Part shown: positions 8,611 to 18,240 of the stretch, piece by piece
Layout: every line of letters starts with the position of its first letter
Numbering within the stretch: the first letter of the stretch is position 1
From: Aquimarina sp. TRL1
GTDB lineage: Bacteria > Bacteroidota > Bacteroidia > Flavobacteriales > Flavobacteriaceae
Reading direction: 5' to 3'
Length of the DNA: 64,000 bases
Assembly: GCF_013365535.1 (NCBI RefSeq)
Contig: NZ_CP053590.1
Span: 5,012,501 to 5,076,500, forward strand
Made by a program: the position numbers and the translations under genes
The notes under the pieces: generated by a model
What the model was told of the DNA's origin: nothing
The model's input: the letters and a program-made list of their open reading frames with translations, nothing else
Databases searched by the model: none

Positions 8611-9762
8611 ATGAATCGAATCATTCTATTGCTTGTAGGTATTTTAGTAATAGCTACTGCTTGTGAAAAAGAAAAAAAAGGATATAACATTACTGCCAAA
8701 ACTATTGGTTTTGAAGATGGAGATATCGTATATATCAATGCATTAAGCCAATCTAACAGACCTAGTGTTATTGATTCTGTAATTATTAAAAATCAACAAT
8801 TTTCTATAGCATTACCAGATATAGAAACCAGGGATTTTAATTACCTGACTTTCAAAACCCCAGCTGCTAAGAATCCGTTGAACAGCAATGTACTATTTAT
8901 AGGTGAAAACTATCCACTACAGATGACCATCTATAAAGATAGTCTGCGTTCTTCTGTTGTTACTGGAGGGCCTGAAAATGAATTGTTCTTCAAGTATATA
9001 TCCGGGACAAAATCATTTGGCAAGCAAAAAGTAAAACTGGGAAATGATCTCGTGGTTGCTACCCGATTAAAACAAGAAGAGAAAATCGCTCAGATTAAAA
9101 AAGAACAACAAGAACTTCCGGAGAAAGCTAAGCAATTCCGAAAAGAAATTGCTAAAAACAACCCGAACTCTCTTGTAGCAATAATGGCATTAACAGACTT
9201 AATGAATTTAAAAATTATGTCTGCAAAAGATGTTAAAAACACCTTATCTCAGATGGATCCGTCTGTTGTTTCCAGCAGATTAGGAAAACGTCTAAGTTCT
9301 TTTGTAGAAAGTGCAATAGGAATCATTGATGTCGGAAGTGTTATTGAAGATTTCTCTGCACCTACTCCCGAAGGGAAGAATCTTTCTTTAAAAGAAGTAA
9401 TGGGAAAATATACCATCATAGACTTTTGGGCTTCCTGGTGTAAGCCTTGTAGAGCAGAAAATCCAAATGTAGTTCGTGTTTATAATAAATACCATGACAA
9501 AGGATTAAATATTATAGGAGTATCTCTGGATAGAAATAAGGATCATTGGATTAAAGCGATAAAAGATGACAATCTGCAATGGAGCCATATTTCTAATTTA
9601 CAGTACTGGCAAGAACCTATTGCCAGGGAATTTGGCGTAAAATCAGTTCCTTCTACATTCTTAATTGATGACAAAGGGTTAGTCATAGCCAAAAACCTGA
9701 GAGGAATGGCATTAGAAAACAAGATAAAGGAATTATTAGGAGAAGAAGAACCCGCATTGTAA
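8611..9762 (+). CDS. TlpA-family thiol-disulfide oxidoreductase lipoprotein (DUF4369 + thioredoxin)
   Basis: The lipoprotein signal ends at Cys18. The N-terminal half (about 25-130) has the beta-rich DUF4369 pattern seen in many Bacteroidota redox lipoproteins. A helical stretch with many Lys and Glu follows (about 145-190). Residues 240-383 are a thioredoxin fold with the active site Trp-Cys-Lys-Pro-Cys (C277, C280) and the cis-Pro loop Val-Pro-Ser-Thr-Phe. The protein should sit in the periplasm on a membrane and reduce disulfides, for example in cytochrome maturation or substrate repair; the partner is not shown by the context. A bidirectional terminator follows. Confidence 0.9.
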   Translation: MNRIILLLVGILVIATACEKEKKGYNITAKTIGFEDGDIVYINALSQSNRPSVIDSVIIKNQQFSIALPDIETRDFNYLTFKTPAAKNPLNSNVLFIGENYPLQMTIYKDSLRSSVVTGGPENELFFKYISGTKSFGKQKVKLGNDLVVATRLKQEEKIAQIKKEQQELPEKAKQFRKEIAKNNPNSLVAIMALTDLMNLKIMSAKDVKNTLSQMDPSVVSSRLGKRLSSFVESAIGIIDVGSVIEDFSAPTPEGKNLSLKEVMGKYTIIDFWASWCKPCRAENPNVVRVYNKYHDKGLNIIGVSLDRNKDHWIKAIKDDNLQWSHISNLQYWQEPIAREFGVKSVPSTFLIDDKGLVIAKNLRGMALENKIKELLGEEEPAL

Positions 9763-9789
9763 GACTTCACCACACTCCATCAAAACAAA

Positions 9790-9818
9790 AAAAAAGCGCC
9801 TATTTATGGCGCTTTTTT
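9790..9818. terminator. Bidirectional terminator between TlpA-like and rhomboid genes
   Basis: AAAAAAGCGCC (9790-9800) and GGCGCTTTTTT (9808-9818) form a perfect stem with a 7-base loop and a T-run on either strand. Confidence 0.85.
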
Positions 9819-9836
9819 ATTGTAAATATATCCAGA

Positions 9837-10487
9837 TTAGAGTTTTCCTAATTTCTTAAGCAACAATAGAATTAGTATCGGAATTGCCAATAAGAACACC
9901 ATCAATAAATTCGTAGTCAATAGCCTGGGCGCCATTAATAATGTAAGTATATATCCTCCCACTGCTCCTCCAAAATGCGCATCATGCCCAATATTATCAG
10001 TCTTGCTTTTCATACCATAAATAGAATATAAAAGGTATCCAATTCCAAAAATATAAGCAGGTATAGGAATTGGGATAAACATTATGAACAAACTCATACC
10101 TGGTTTAAACAAGATAGCAGAATATATAATTCCAGAAACTGCCCCACTAGCCCCTACAGCACTATAGTGGTATTCATCTTTATGAAATAATAATGACAAG
10201 ATATTCCCTACAAGAAGACTCCCCAGATATATGATCAAAAACTTTATATCTCCCAGATAGCTAATCACAACAGGGGCAAAAAAATACAAGGAAAACATAT
10301 TAAAAAACAGATGAGTCATATCTACATGAAGAAACCCTGATGTCAGCATTCTCAATTGTTCTCCGCGTCGAATACCTCCGATATTGAATTTATACTTCTC
10401 AAAAAAAGAATAATCATTGAAACCTTTTATAGAAACCAGTACATTAGCTCCTATAATTAATAGCATGACCACATTAATATTTTGCAT
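9837..10487 (-). CDS. Rhomboid-family intramembrane serine protease
   Basis: A 216-residue polytopic membrane protein with about six helices. The catalytic Ser lies in Gly-Ala-Ser-Gly-Ala-Val-Ser-Gly and the catalytic His in Asp-Ala-His-Phe-Gly-Gly-Ala-Val-Gly-Gly-Tyr. The supporting His and Asn are in the His-Leu-Phe-Phe-Asn-Met-Phe-Ser motif. All the residues expected of an active rhomboid are present. It would cleave substrates within the inner membrane; no substrate is suggested by its neighbours. It is transcribed alone, convergent with the thioredoxin-like gene. Confidence 0.9.
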   Translation of the reverse strand: MQNINVVMLLIIGANVLVSIKGFNDYSFFEKYKFNIGGIRRGEQLRMLTSGFLHVDMTHLFFNMFSLYFFAPVVISYLGDIKFLIIYLGSLLVGNILSLLFHKDEYHYSAVGASGAVSGIIYSAILFKPGMSLFIMFIPIPIPAYIFGIGYLLYSIYGMKSKTDNIGHDAHFGGAVGGYILTLLMAPRLLTTNLLMVFLLAIPILILLLLKKLGKL

Positions 10488-10578
10488 ACAAAATTTTTAT
10501 TCAAATATAGCACTTATTTCAAGCTATAAAAGTATTGCTTAAGACCTTTTAACACTTTTACAGGTAACAAAATAAGCA

Positions 10579-10586
10579 TATATTTG
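10579..10586 (+). promoter_or_regulatory. -7 box (TATATTTG) of the acyltransferase gene
   Basis: TATATTTG matches the Bacteroidota TAnnTTTG consensus exactly and lies 19 bases before the ATG at 10606, implying a very short leader. No convincing -33 TTG is seen at the usual distance. Confidence 0.4.
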
Positions 10587-10605
10587 CTGGTTTAAACACA
10601 GCTTA

Positions 10606-11508
10606 ATGCAGCGACTAATTTATTATACTATATACCCTGTTCTATGGAGTATTTCCAAGCTCCCATGGCGCTTATTTTACGGGTTATCTTCATGCATTTA
10701 CTATCTGGTGTATTACATTATTAGATACAGGCGAAAAACTGTTACAGCGAATCTAACGCTGGTTTTTCCTGAGAAAAACACATCTGAAATAAATCGCATT
10801 CGAAAAGCTTTTTATAAGCATATGTGCGATATGTTTTTAGAAATGATCAAATCGATTTCGATTACCAAAGAAGAAATGCTGGAACGATTTAGAGTAACTA
10901 ATATTGAAGATTTTCATGCATTAGAAAAAGAAAACAAAAGTATTGTTGTCCTTATGGGGCATTATGCCAGTTATGAGTGGTCATCTGCTATTGATTTATT
11001 ATCTATAAATCCATGTGTAGGGATTTATAAAAAAGTTAGAAATCCCTATTTTGATAAAATGGTACATCGCATAAGGGGACGATTCAGTGCCCGTTTAATT
11101 GAAAGTCATGACGTTGTTCGTACTATTTCACAAGATATCAAAAAAGGGGATATTTGTTCCTACGGAATGATTGCTGACCAATCCCCTAAAATATGGAATG
11201 CTAAGTACTGGACTGATTTTATGGGAGTGACTGTTCCTGTCTTCCTTGGAGCATCATTAATTGCCAGAAAGTTTGACCTTACTGTACTATACTTACAAAT
11301 CAACAAAAAGAAAAGGGGATATTATGAGGCTACTTTTGTCCCTATTAAAAAGGAAGACAATACCAGTAATGATCGATTTTATTACATCAAAGCGTATTTA
11401 AGGCTGTTAGAAAATCAAATAAAGGAAAAACCAGAGTATTACCTCTGGACACATAAAAGGTGGAAGCATCGAAATGCTGAAAAACCTAACAAAGCAATTG
11501 TAGATTAA
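10606..11508 (+). CDS. LpxL/HtrB-like lipid A acyltransferase
   Basis: A 300-residue protein with an N-terminal membrane helix (about 20-40) and the lysophospholipid/lipid A acyltransferase fold. The catalytic HX4(D/E) motif is His-Tyr-Ala-Ser-Tyr-Glu (from about His119), and a downstream Asp-Gln-Ser-Pro loop matches the substrate-binding block of the family. It probably adds a secondary acyl chain to lipid A precursors at the inner face of the inner membrane. In Bacteroidota a single such gene is usual. It could instead acylate an ornithine or glycine lipid, which the sequence alone cannot exclude. It stands alone with its own terminator. Confidence 0.85.
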   Translation: MQRLIYYTIYPVLWSISKLPWRLFYGLSSCIYYLVYYIIRYRRKTVTANLTLVFPEKNTSEINRIRKAFYKHMCDMFLEMIKSISITKEEMLERFRVTNIEDFHALEKENKSIVVLMGHYASYEWSSAIDLLSINPCVGIYKKVRNPYFDKMVHRIRGRFSARLIESHDVVRTISQDIKKGDICSYGMIADQSPKIWNAKYWTDFMGVTVPVFLGASLIARKFDLTVLYLQINKKKRGYYEATFVPIKKEDNTSNDRFYYIKAYLRLLENQIKEKPEYYLWTHKRWKHRNAEKPNKAIVD

Positions 11509-11538
11509 AAAAAGCCAGTCAAATGACCGGCTTTTTTT
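11507..11538 (+). terminator. Terminator of the acyltransferase gene
   Basis: A-run plus GCCAGTC pairs with GACCGGC plus T-run (one mismatch). The stem starts inside the stop codon of the preceding gene and ends in seven T. Confidence 0.75.
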
Positions 11539-11639
11539 ATATAGGTGCTGCCAAAGGGTATAATCCCCCAAAACTTACCTTTAAAATTGAAAAATTGTTT
11601 CTAACGAGTGCCTCGCGGGCTCACTAAGAAATGATTTGC

Positions 11640-13034
11640 TTAGACACCAACTTCTATAATTTGTTGTATTGATACGATAGTATCTTCTGCTAGTTTATCT
11701 GCCTTTTCTTGACTGAGTGCTTCTGTGTAAATTCGTATTATTGGTTCGGTATTACTTTTTCTCAAATGAACCCAACAATCTGCAAAATCTACTTTTACTC
11801 CATCTACTGTAGACACTTCTTCTGAAGCATGCTTATCATGAAATGCCTGAAGAACAGTATCTACATTGAGCTCAGGAGTTAATTGAATTTTATTTTTACT
11901 CATGTAATAAGAAGGATAAGAATCTCTTAAAGCACTTACCGTACATTTCTTCTCAGCTAAGTGTGTTAGGAATAAGGCTACCCCTACCAGAGAATCTCTC
12001 CCATAGTGTAATTCTGGATAAATAATTCCTCCATTTCCTTCTCCTCCGATCACTGCATTGGTTTGTTTCATTTTCTCTACAACATTCACTTCTCCTACTG
12101 CACTGGCTTCATATGATCCGTTATGTTTTTGAGTTACATCTCTCAAGGCTCTACTTGATGATAAATTCGAGACTGTATTTCCAGAAGTTTTTCCTAATAC
12201 ATAATCTGCGCAAGCTACCAACGTATACTCTTCTCCAAACATCTCTCCATTTTCACTCATAAAAGCCAAACGATCTACATCTGGATCTACTACAATTCCC
12301 AAATCAGCTTTTTCCTTTATAACTAACTCAGATAAATCTGTCAAGTGTTCTTTTAAGGGTTCTGGATTATGTGGAAAATGACCATTAGGTTCACAGTATA
12401 ATTCTACAACCTCAACCCCCATTTTCTTTAGTAAAGCAGGAATCGCAATCCCTCCTGTAGAATTCACAGCATCAACAACAACCTTAAACTTTGCTTGTTT
12501 TACGACTTCTGCATCTACCAAAGGTAATTTTAATACCTCATCGATATGTACATCTATATAAGTGTCATTAGTGGTTATCGTTCCTAAGTGATCCACGTCG
12601 GCAAAATGATAACTGTCACTTTCTGCTATCTCTAATATTTTTTTCCCATCTAAAGCATTGAGAAACTCTCCTTTATTATTTAATAATTTCAAGGCATTCC
12701 ATTGCTTTGGGTTGTGACTTGCTGTCAAAATAATTCCTCCATCTGCCTTTTCTATCGGCACTGCTACTTCCACAGTTGGTGTTGTCGATAATCCTATATC
12801 GATAACTTTAATCCCTAATCCTACAAGACTGTTCATTACCAATTGCTGGATCATAGCCCCGGAGATTCTGGCATCTCTACCAATAACTACGGTAGGATAC
12901 TCTTTATTCGCATCCTTTTTTAACCAGCTTCCATATGCTGATGCAAATTTTACCGCATCTATTGGAGTAAGATTTTCTCCTACACTACCACCAATAGTAC
13001 CCCTAATTCCTGAAATTGATTTAATTAATGTCAT
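11640..13034 (-). CDS. glmM: Phosphoglucosamine mutase / phosphohexomutase
   Basis: This alpha-D-phosphohexomutase interconverts sugar 6- and 1-phosphates in the cytoplasm; in this group it most likely makes glucosamine-1-phosphate for peptidoglycan and lipopolysaccharide. At 464 residues it has the usual length. The phosphoserine loop is Thr-Ala-Ser-His-Asn-Pro (Ser106), the metal loop Asp-Pro-Asp-Val-Asp-Arg, the sugar-selecting loop Gly-Glu-Gly-Asn-Gly-Gly, and the phosphate-binding loop near the end Arg-Lys-Ser-Asn-Thr-Glu-Pro. Phosphomannomutases share these motifs, so mannose activity is possible. It follows an SMP-30-like gene on the same strand after 118 bases, probably with its own promoter. 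Confidence 0.88.
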   Translation of the reverse strand: MTLIKSISGIRGTIGGSVGENLTPIDAVKFASAYGSWLKKDANKEYPTVVIGRDARISGAMIQQLVMNSLVGLGIKVIDIGLSTTPTVEVAVPIEKADGGIILTASHNPKQWNALKLLNNKGEFLNALDGKKILEIAESDSYHFADVDHLGTITTNDTYIDVHIDEVLKLPLVDAEVVKQAKFKVVVDAVNSTGGIAIPALLKKMGVEVVELYCEPNGHFPHNPEPLKEHLTDLSELVIKEKADLGIVVDPDVDRLAFMSENGEMFGEEYTLVACADYVLGKTSGNTVSNLSSSRALRDVTQKHNGSYEASAVGEVNVVEKMKQTNAVIGGEGNGGIIYPELHYGRDSLVGVALFLTHLAEKKCTVSALRDSYPSYYMSKNKIQLTPELNVDTVLQAFHDKHASEEVSTVDGVKVDFADCWVHLRKSNTEPIIRIYTEALSQEKADKLAEDTIVSIQQIIEVGV

Positions 13035-13152
13035 ATAACTCTATTGATTTGTCTTCTTTTTTACAAATGTAAATGATACGATAGCTACACGCAATATATC
13101 TAATAATTAACATGTTAACAGATCGTTATTTTTCCTCTTTACTACATTTTTA

Positions 13153-14010
13153 TTACAATAAGGTATTTAGCACCTTTTCAATACATCCTCTATCTGCCAT
13201 GGTAATAAAACACTCTTTATAATCATTACTAAAAGTAATATTAGTTGGTTTCTTACCTTTTAATACATATTCTTTGATTAATTGTCCTTGAGGAGATAAT
13301 ACAGCGACCGTCCCTTTATCATATCTACAGATATATAAATTCCCCAGCGGATCACATCTCATTCCATCCAAACCGTAATCCTCAAAACTATAAAATTCCT
13401 TTTTATTTTTCAGATTTCCCGAAGGCATTCTGTCATACACCCATACTTTTCGCTGTACGGATTCATTGACGTATAGTTTTTTTCCATCTGGGCTCACTTC
13501 TATTCCATTCGTCGTTCCCATATTTGCCTCCAGTAATTCAAATCCGTTTTCCTTTGTTATCTTCCAGACATTTCCTGTTCCTTCTTTCCAATCAGGATCA
13601 CTGGCATATAAGATTCCTTCTGGACTAATGGCAATATCATTCGGTTGATTCGCTGTAGCTTGATGTGCATACACCTGTATATCTTTAGTTTTGATATTGA
13701 TTTCCAAAACATTGTGATTGGTATAATCTGCTACATACATAATGCTATCATTCGCAAATCGAATCCCATTCCCTATACTTTTACCTGGTAAGGATATGAA
13801 GAGAGAACTTTTTCCATCTGTAGTTACCCTACCTATTGTCCCTTCTTTACTATAGTTTACCGCATAAATATTCCCCTCACTATCAGTTGCTGGTCCTTCA
13901 ATTCCTTTTGTAAAAACACCTTCTTCTGTTAGATCTGTACGTTCTTGGGGATCAGTGCAACTGAATACTAGTAACATCACCAAAGTACCCAAAAAAAATT
14001 GTCTGCTCAT
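13153..14010 (-). CDS. SMP-30/gluconolactonase-like lipoprotein
   Basis: A lipoprotein signal ends at Cys18. The remainder is a six-bladed propeller of the SMP-30/LRE type, recognisable from repeated Asp-x-x-Gly-Asn-(Ile/Leu)-Tyr turns, including Asp-Ser-Glu-Gly-Asn-Ile-Tyr and Asp-Pro-Leu-Gly-Asn-Leu-Tyr. Family members hydrolyse sugar lactones using one divalent metal ion. A glucuronolactone or gluconolactone substrate is possible, but nothing nearby supports a sugar pathway. The gene may be co-transcribed with glmM downstream. Confidence 0.8.
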   Translation of the reverse strand: MSRQFFLGTLVMLLVFSCTDPQERTDLTEEGVFTKGIEGPATDSEGNIYAVNYSKEGTIGRVTTDGKSSLFISLPGKSIGNGIRFANDSIMYVADYTNHNVLEINIKTKDIQVYAHQATANQPNDIAISPEGILYASDPDWKEGTGNVWKITKENGFELLEANMGTTNGIEVSPDGKKLYVNESVQRKVWVYDRMPSGNLKNKKEFYSFEDYGLDGMRCDPLGNLYICRYDKGTVAVLSPQGQLIKEYVLKGKKPTNITFSNDYKECFITMADRGCIEKVLNTLL

Positions 14011-14040
14011 GTATTATTCTCTGTATTTACAGTTTTTTTT

Positions 14041-14061
14041 AGGATCCTAAAAAAGGATCCT
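14041..14061. repeat. Small inverted repeat between divergent genes
   Basis: AGGATCC, a 7-base loop, GGATCCT. Each arm extended by one base (AGGATCCT) is itself a palindrome, so the octamer occurs twice. It lies in the 96-bp gap between two divergent genes, next to a T-run on the SMP-30 side. Possibly an operator or a leader hairpin. Confidence 0.35.
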
Positions 14062-14106
14062 CATTCTATGCAAAAAATTCATTCATAAAACCTGTATTTT
14101 AGCAAT

Positions 14107-14691
14107 ATGAATTTTTTAGCACATATTTACTTGTCGGGAGATGATACGGAATTAAGAATCGGTAATTTTATTGCCGATGCTGTCAAAGGTAAAAAATTTT
14201 TGGAATTTCCGGATCGAATTCAACAAGGGATTATTCTACATAGAAAAATAGATACTTATACAGATACTCACCCTATTGTGCGTCAAAGCATCTCTAGATT
14301 ATTCCCTAAATACAGACATTACAGTGGCGTCATTGTCGATATTCTATACGATCATTATCTGGCTGCTAATTGGCAAAAATACCATGCCACTCCCCTGAAT
14401 AAATATGTAAGTTTATTCTACCAGGATCTGGAAACATATCATGATATTCTTCCTAAAAACATCAAAAGGTTCTATCCATATATGATCAAGGATAACTGGC
14501 TACTAAGCTATGCTACGGTTACCGGAATTAGTACCGTATTACACAATATGAATCATCGAACCAAAAATAAATCCAAGATGAACTTTGCTGTGATAGAACT
14601 AGAAGAATATTATGATGAATTCCAAAAAGAATTCGAATCCTTTTTTAAAGAATTAATACACTACTCCAATAGTGAAATTCAAAAATTGTAG
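14107..14691 (+). CDS. Acyl-carrier-protein phosphodiesterase (AcpH-like)
   Basis: The 194-residue protein starts Met-Asn-Phe-Leu-Ala-His and has the AcpH family pattern Gly-Asn-Phe-Ile-Ala-Asp. A His-Arg-Lys-Ile-Asp-Thr-Tyr-Thr-Asp segment then supplies the HD-like metal site, and a second Asp-His sits in Tyr-Asp-His-Tyr-Leu-Ala. The family removes the 4'-phosphopantetheine arm from acyl carrier protein. In Bacteroidota such proteins are usually annotated as DUF479/ACP phosphodiesterase without direct proof. It is a single gene with a short leader. Confidence 0.85.
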   Translation: MNFLAHIYLSGDDTELRIGNFIADAVKGKKFLEFPDRIQQGIILHRKIDTYTDTHPIVRQSISRLFPKYRHYSGVIVDILYDHYLAANWQKYHATPLNKYVSLFYQDLETYHDILPKNIKRFYPYMIKDNWLLSYATVTGISTVLHNMNHRTKNKSKMNFAVIELEEYYDEFQKEFESFFKELIHYSNSEIQKL

Positions 14692-14874
14692 CAGATAACA
14701 TACTTGCTTAATTTTATAGAGCGATTACTTTTTTAAAAATCTATTCGTACATCTTCACTGCTTTTTTCTTATTAGAATTATACATAGCATCAAGTAATTG
14801 TTTCTATTAAATATGATATATTTGATGTCATTCATCACACAAGTTACACTTGATAATCTTTAATTTAGCATATT

Positions 14875-16590
14875 ATGAAGTATCATTTCTACATTCTTCT
14901 TTTTTTCTTCATCTGCCTTTTTTCCTGTAAGAACAACGCTGATCATTCTACTCCTTCAAAAAAGAAAATTCCTGTAAAAGGAACTATTGCTCGGCAGGCT
15001 ATGGTTGTTTCTGCCAGAAAAGAAGCTTCTCTCATCGGAAAACAAATCTTACAAAAGGGAGGAAATGTTTTTGATGCGATGGTTGCTACAGAAATGGCAT
15101 TGGCCGTAGCATATCCTTATGCGGGAAATCTCGGAGGAGGTGGATTTATGGTGTATCGGAAAGCAAATGGTGAAATCGGGGCTCTTGATTATCGCGAAAA
15201 AGCCCCTAAAACAGCTAGCAGAGATATGTTTTTGGATGAGCATGGAACAGTAATTCCTAAAAAAAGCCAGCTAGGAGCCCTGGCTGTTGGAGTTCCCGGA
15301 ACAGTTGCTGGTGTTTTTGCCGTTCATAAAAAATTTGGAACACTTCCTATTGAAACAATCCTTACTCCTGTAATTGAGCTTGCCGATACGGGCTATGTAG
15401 TTACTAAAAAGCAAGAGAAAAGACTACAGCGATTTAAAGATATTTTTATCAAAACCAATGGAGATACCATCTTGTATGCACAGCCATTCAAAGCCACTGA
15501 TACTATCAAAAATACGAGTCTGGCTAATACCTTGAAAAGGATCCTGAAAAACGGAAAAGATGAATTTTATAAGGGAGAGACTGCTCATACAATAGTTGAT
15601 TTTTTACAGCAGAAAGGAGGAATTATCAGTCTGGATGATTTGGCTTCTTACGAAGCCAAGTGGCGTAATCCTGTTACTTTTGATTATAAAGACCTTCGTA
15701 TTATTTCTATGTCTCCTCCTTCTAGTGGAGGGATATGCCTGGCACAAATTATGAAAATGATCGAGCCTTATGACATTCAGCAATACGGTCATAATCAACT
15801 AAAAACGATTCAGATAATAACCGAAGCAGAAAGAAGAGCTTATGCCGATAGAAGTTTTTATTTGGGAGATCCGGATTTCGTGACAATTCCAATAGATTCT
15901 TTGTTATCTGACACCTATCTCAATACTCGAATGGGTACAATTAATTTTGATAAGGCTACTCTTTCTTCTGAACTTAATCATGGAAATATCTCAGGCTATG
16001 AAAGTGATGAAACAACCCACTATTCTATCGTAGATCAGTTTGGAAATGCAATTTCTGTTACTACTACAATTAATGGTGCTTATGGTTCAAAATTATATTC
16101 AGAAGAACTCGGTTTTTTCTTTAATAATGAAATGGATGATTTTAGTGCCAAACCGGGAGTGCCTAATATGTTTGGTTTGATTGGAGCCGAAGCAAATGCA
16201 ATTGCACCAGAAAAAAGGATGCTAAGTTCAATGACCCCTACTATTGTAGAAAAAAACGGGAATTTATGGATGTCTGTAGGAACCCCCGGAGGATCTACTA
16301 TTATAACATCTGTACTACAAACAATCTTAAATGTCAAAGAGTTTAATATGAGTATGCAGGAAGCTGTCAATGCTCCCCGGTTTCACCATCAATGGCTTCC
16401 TGATCACATAACATTCGAACCCAATTCTTTTGACAAACAACTTTTGATTGATTTAAAAAAGAAAGGGTATCAAATTAACGAAAAAGAAACAACTATCATC
16501 GGAAAAGTGGATGGTATTCTAGTCCTTAAAGATGGAACCCTGGAAGGAGGGGCTGATAAACGAGGGGATGATACCGCTGTTGGATTCTAA
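14875..16590 (+). CDS. ggt: Gamma-glutamyltransferase (lipoprotein form)
   Basis: This periplasmic enzyme breaks down glutathione and other gamma-glutamyl compounds by hydrolysis or transfer. A lipoprotein signal ends at Cys18, so it is probably membrane-anchored. The proenzyme is 571 residues, the usual length. Self-cleavage should occur before Thr380 in Thr-Thr-His-Tyr-Ser-Ile-Val-Asp, freeing a small subunit of about 190 residues. The downstream Gly-Thr-Pro-Gly-Gly-Ser-Thr loop matches the conserved substrate-binding loop. It ends six bases from the convergent adenylate-forming gene, with no clear terminator between them. Confidence 0.93.
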   Translation: MKYHFYILLFFFICLFSCKNNADHSTPSKKKIPVKGTIARQAMVVSARKEASLIGKQILQKGGNVFDAMVATEMALAVAYPYAGNLGGGGFMVYRKANGEIGALDYREKAPKTASRDMFLDEHGTVIPKKSQLGALAVGVPGTVAGVFAVHKKFGTLPIETILTPVIELADTGYVVTKKQEKRLQRFKDIFIKTNGDTILYAQPFKATDTIKNTSLANTLKRILKNGKDEFYKGETAHTIVDFLQQKGGIISLDDLASYEAKWRNPVTFDYKDLRIISMSPPSSGGICLAQIMKMIEPYDIQQYGHNQLKTIQIITEAERRAYADRSFYLGDPDFVTIPIDSLLSDTYLNTRMGTINFDKATLSSELNHGNISGYESDETTHYSIVDQFGNAISVTTTINGAYGSKLYSEELGFFFNNEMDDFSAKPGVPNMFGLIGAEANAIAPEKRMLSSMTPTIVEKNGNLWMSVGTPGGSTIITSVLQTILNVKEFNMSMQEAVNAPRFHHQWLPDHITFEPNSFDKQLLIDLKKKGYQINEKETTIIGKVDGILVLKDGTLEGGADKRGDDTAVGF

Positions 16591-16596
16591 AACACC

Positions 16597-17892
16597 CTAA
16601 ACTTCAGAATAATATGTATTCCTTACCTCTCTTCGTTTTCCTGAAGAGAGTAAGGGAATATCATTTACATATTCAATAGTAATTTTCGCATCTTTTCCGA
16701 AATACTCTTTATACTCTTCCTTCATCTTTTCTTCATCTACTTTCTTGGTCGTATTTAATTTGATCAGGTAATCTTTGATCCCATATTGTACCAACTGAAA
16801 TTGTTTATAATCTCCATATTTACAAAGTTTATACGACACATGTGACGGCACCAACTTCCCTTTGGTATCATAAATGAGATCTAACTTTCTCCCTTGTATA
16901 TACATAATATAAGGATTGCCTTCTTCATCAAGGTTCATAGCTCCGACATCTCCCGTATCATATCGTATTAATGGCATGGCATAGTTATGAAGATCTGTAA
17001 CAATAATCCTTCCTCTTTCTCCCATACCTACAGGTTTATCTGTTTTCATATCCAGTATTTCGATATGATAACTGGCTTTATTAATCACAAACCCTTTTTT
17101 ATCAAAACTTTCCTGTGCCAAAATCCCATTTTCATTATTAGAATATCTGGATAGTGGCTGCACTCCAAAATATTTCTCTAAGGACTGTTTTGTATAGTCA
17201 TTTAAACTTTCTGACATTGTTATAATCGACTGGACATTCGCCTTTATAGCAGCAGCCCCATGTCGATCTAAATACTTACATATCTTTTCTAATGCAGAAG
17301 CATATCCCAGAAAACTTTTTTTAGAAGGGTCTTTTTCCAGCCACTTGATAAAAGAAGCGATATGAATATCCTCTAAATTAAAAACACTGACAGGGTATAC
17401 ATTTTGCATCCAGTTTTTGGACAGCAAATGTACTTTGACATTGTCTTTCCAAATTTTGATATATACTAGTTTATTCCCTATCTGATATCCTGAAGCTTTA
17501 GAAAAAAATAAATTATCCGCCAGACTTCTCTTCCGCTTATTTCTATCATGCAAAACAGAAAAGGGAGCTCCGGTAGAGCCACTTGTAGACACTTTTACAC
17601 AATCTCTTTGTATATACGCTTTAGAAATAAAGGCTTCAAAATGATCTCGAATCATGTTTTTATTAATCACGGGAAACTGTGTTAATTCTTCTAATACTTT
17701 CCCGGTATAATAAGGTACCGTATCTATAGTATGTGTCAATATGTCTGACAAGTATTTTTTTGAAAAATCAGCACTTCCCTGAGAAGTGTGATTTCTCATA
17801 ATATTTTCTATATCTACATAATGCTTTTTGACACTTCTTCCCTTGAAGTAATCTAATGTCCAAAAAAGCCTTTTTCTCAAAAGTTGTATCAT
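16597..17892 (-). CDS. PaaK/CapK-like AMP-binding (phenylacetate-CoA ligase family) protein
   Basis: The AMP-binding P-loop is visible as Ser-Thr-Ser-Gly-Ser-Thr-Gly-Ala-Pro (from about residue 100), followed later by Tyr-Asp-Thr-Gly-Asp-Val and the Gly-Arg-Lys-Leu-Asp hinge of adenylate-forming enzymes. These features fit the CapK/PaaK branch, often found in capsule or exopolysaccharide loci, rather than fatty acyl-CoA synthetases. I take the ATG at 17892 as the start; a TTG at 17919 would add nine residues. No capsule genes surround it, so the acid it activates is unknown. Confidence 0.8.
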   Translation of the reverse strand: MIQLLRKRLFWTLDYFKGRSVKKHYVDIENIMRNHTSQGSADFSKKYLSDILTHTIDTVPYYTGKVLEELTQFPVINKNMIRDHFEAFISKAYIQRDCVKVSTSGSTGAPFSVLHDRNKRKRSLADNLFFSKASGYQIGNKLVYIKIWKDNVKVHLLSKNWMQNVYPVSVFNLEDIHIASFIKWLEKDPSKKSFLGYASALEKICKYLDRHGAAAIKANVQSIITMSESLNDYTKQSLEKYFGVQPLSRYSNNENGILAQESFDKKGFVINKASYHIEILDMKTDKPVGMGERGRIIVTDLHNYAMPLIRYDTGDVGAMNLDEEGNPYIMYIQGRKLDLIYDTKGKLVPSHVSYKLCKYGDYKQFQLVQYGIKDYLIKLNTTKKVDEEKMKEEYKEYFGKDAKITIEYVNDIPLLSSGKRREVRNTYYSEV

Positions 17893-18240
17893 AACAAATC
17901 CCAGTATTCTTAAAAACAACTAACTATTAATCAATAGATAATGCTATTCATATTGTATAGCATCTCCATAAAAATTCACTTGAAGAAGGGGTAAAAGAGA
18001 AATATAGAAATTAATTATCATTTTAGACGATAATATGCCTACTAAATTACTTAAAACTATAAAATTTATTTAATATAGATTAAAATAAATAGCATAAAAA
18101 GTACCTTTTCTCTTTTTTATCCTTTTTTTCATTAGCCTATCAAAATTTATATTTTATCGATAGCAAACGCTCACTAATCGAATTAAAAAAAATCAAGCGC
18201 TCTTTAGTAGTAGTTTTAGGTAAGCTTTAAAATCACTACT
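17893..18240. other. Divergent promoter region, no gene seen
   Basis: Very AT-rich gap between the minus-strand PaaK-like gene and the first T9SS protein. TAGATTAA at 18076-18083 resembles the half-site of the dyads at 48205 and 49883, but the rest does not match. No ORF or RNA is evident. Confidence 0.4.

Noticed and set aside
14041..14061. Double AGGATCCT read as a terminator
   Set aside because: No T-run follows the hairpin in either direction at a gene end, and both flanking genes point away from it.
18076..18083. Further copy of the iron-type dyad upstream of the first T9SS gene
   Set aside because: Only the eight-base core TAGATTAA matches; the arms do not, which is expected by chance in such AT-rich DNA.
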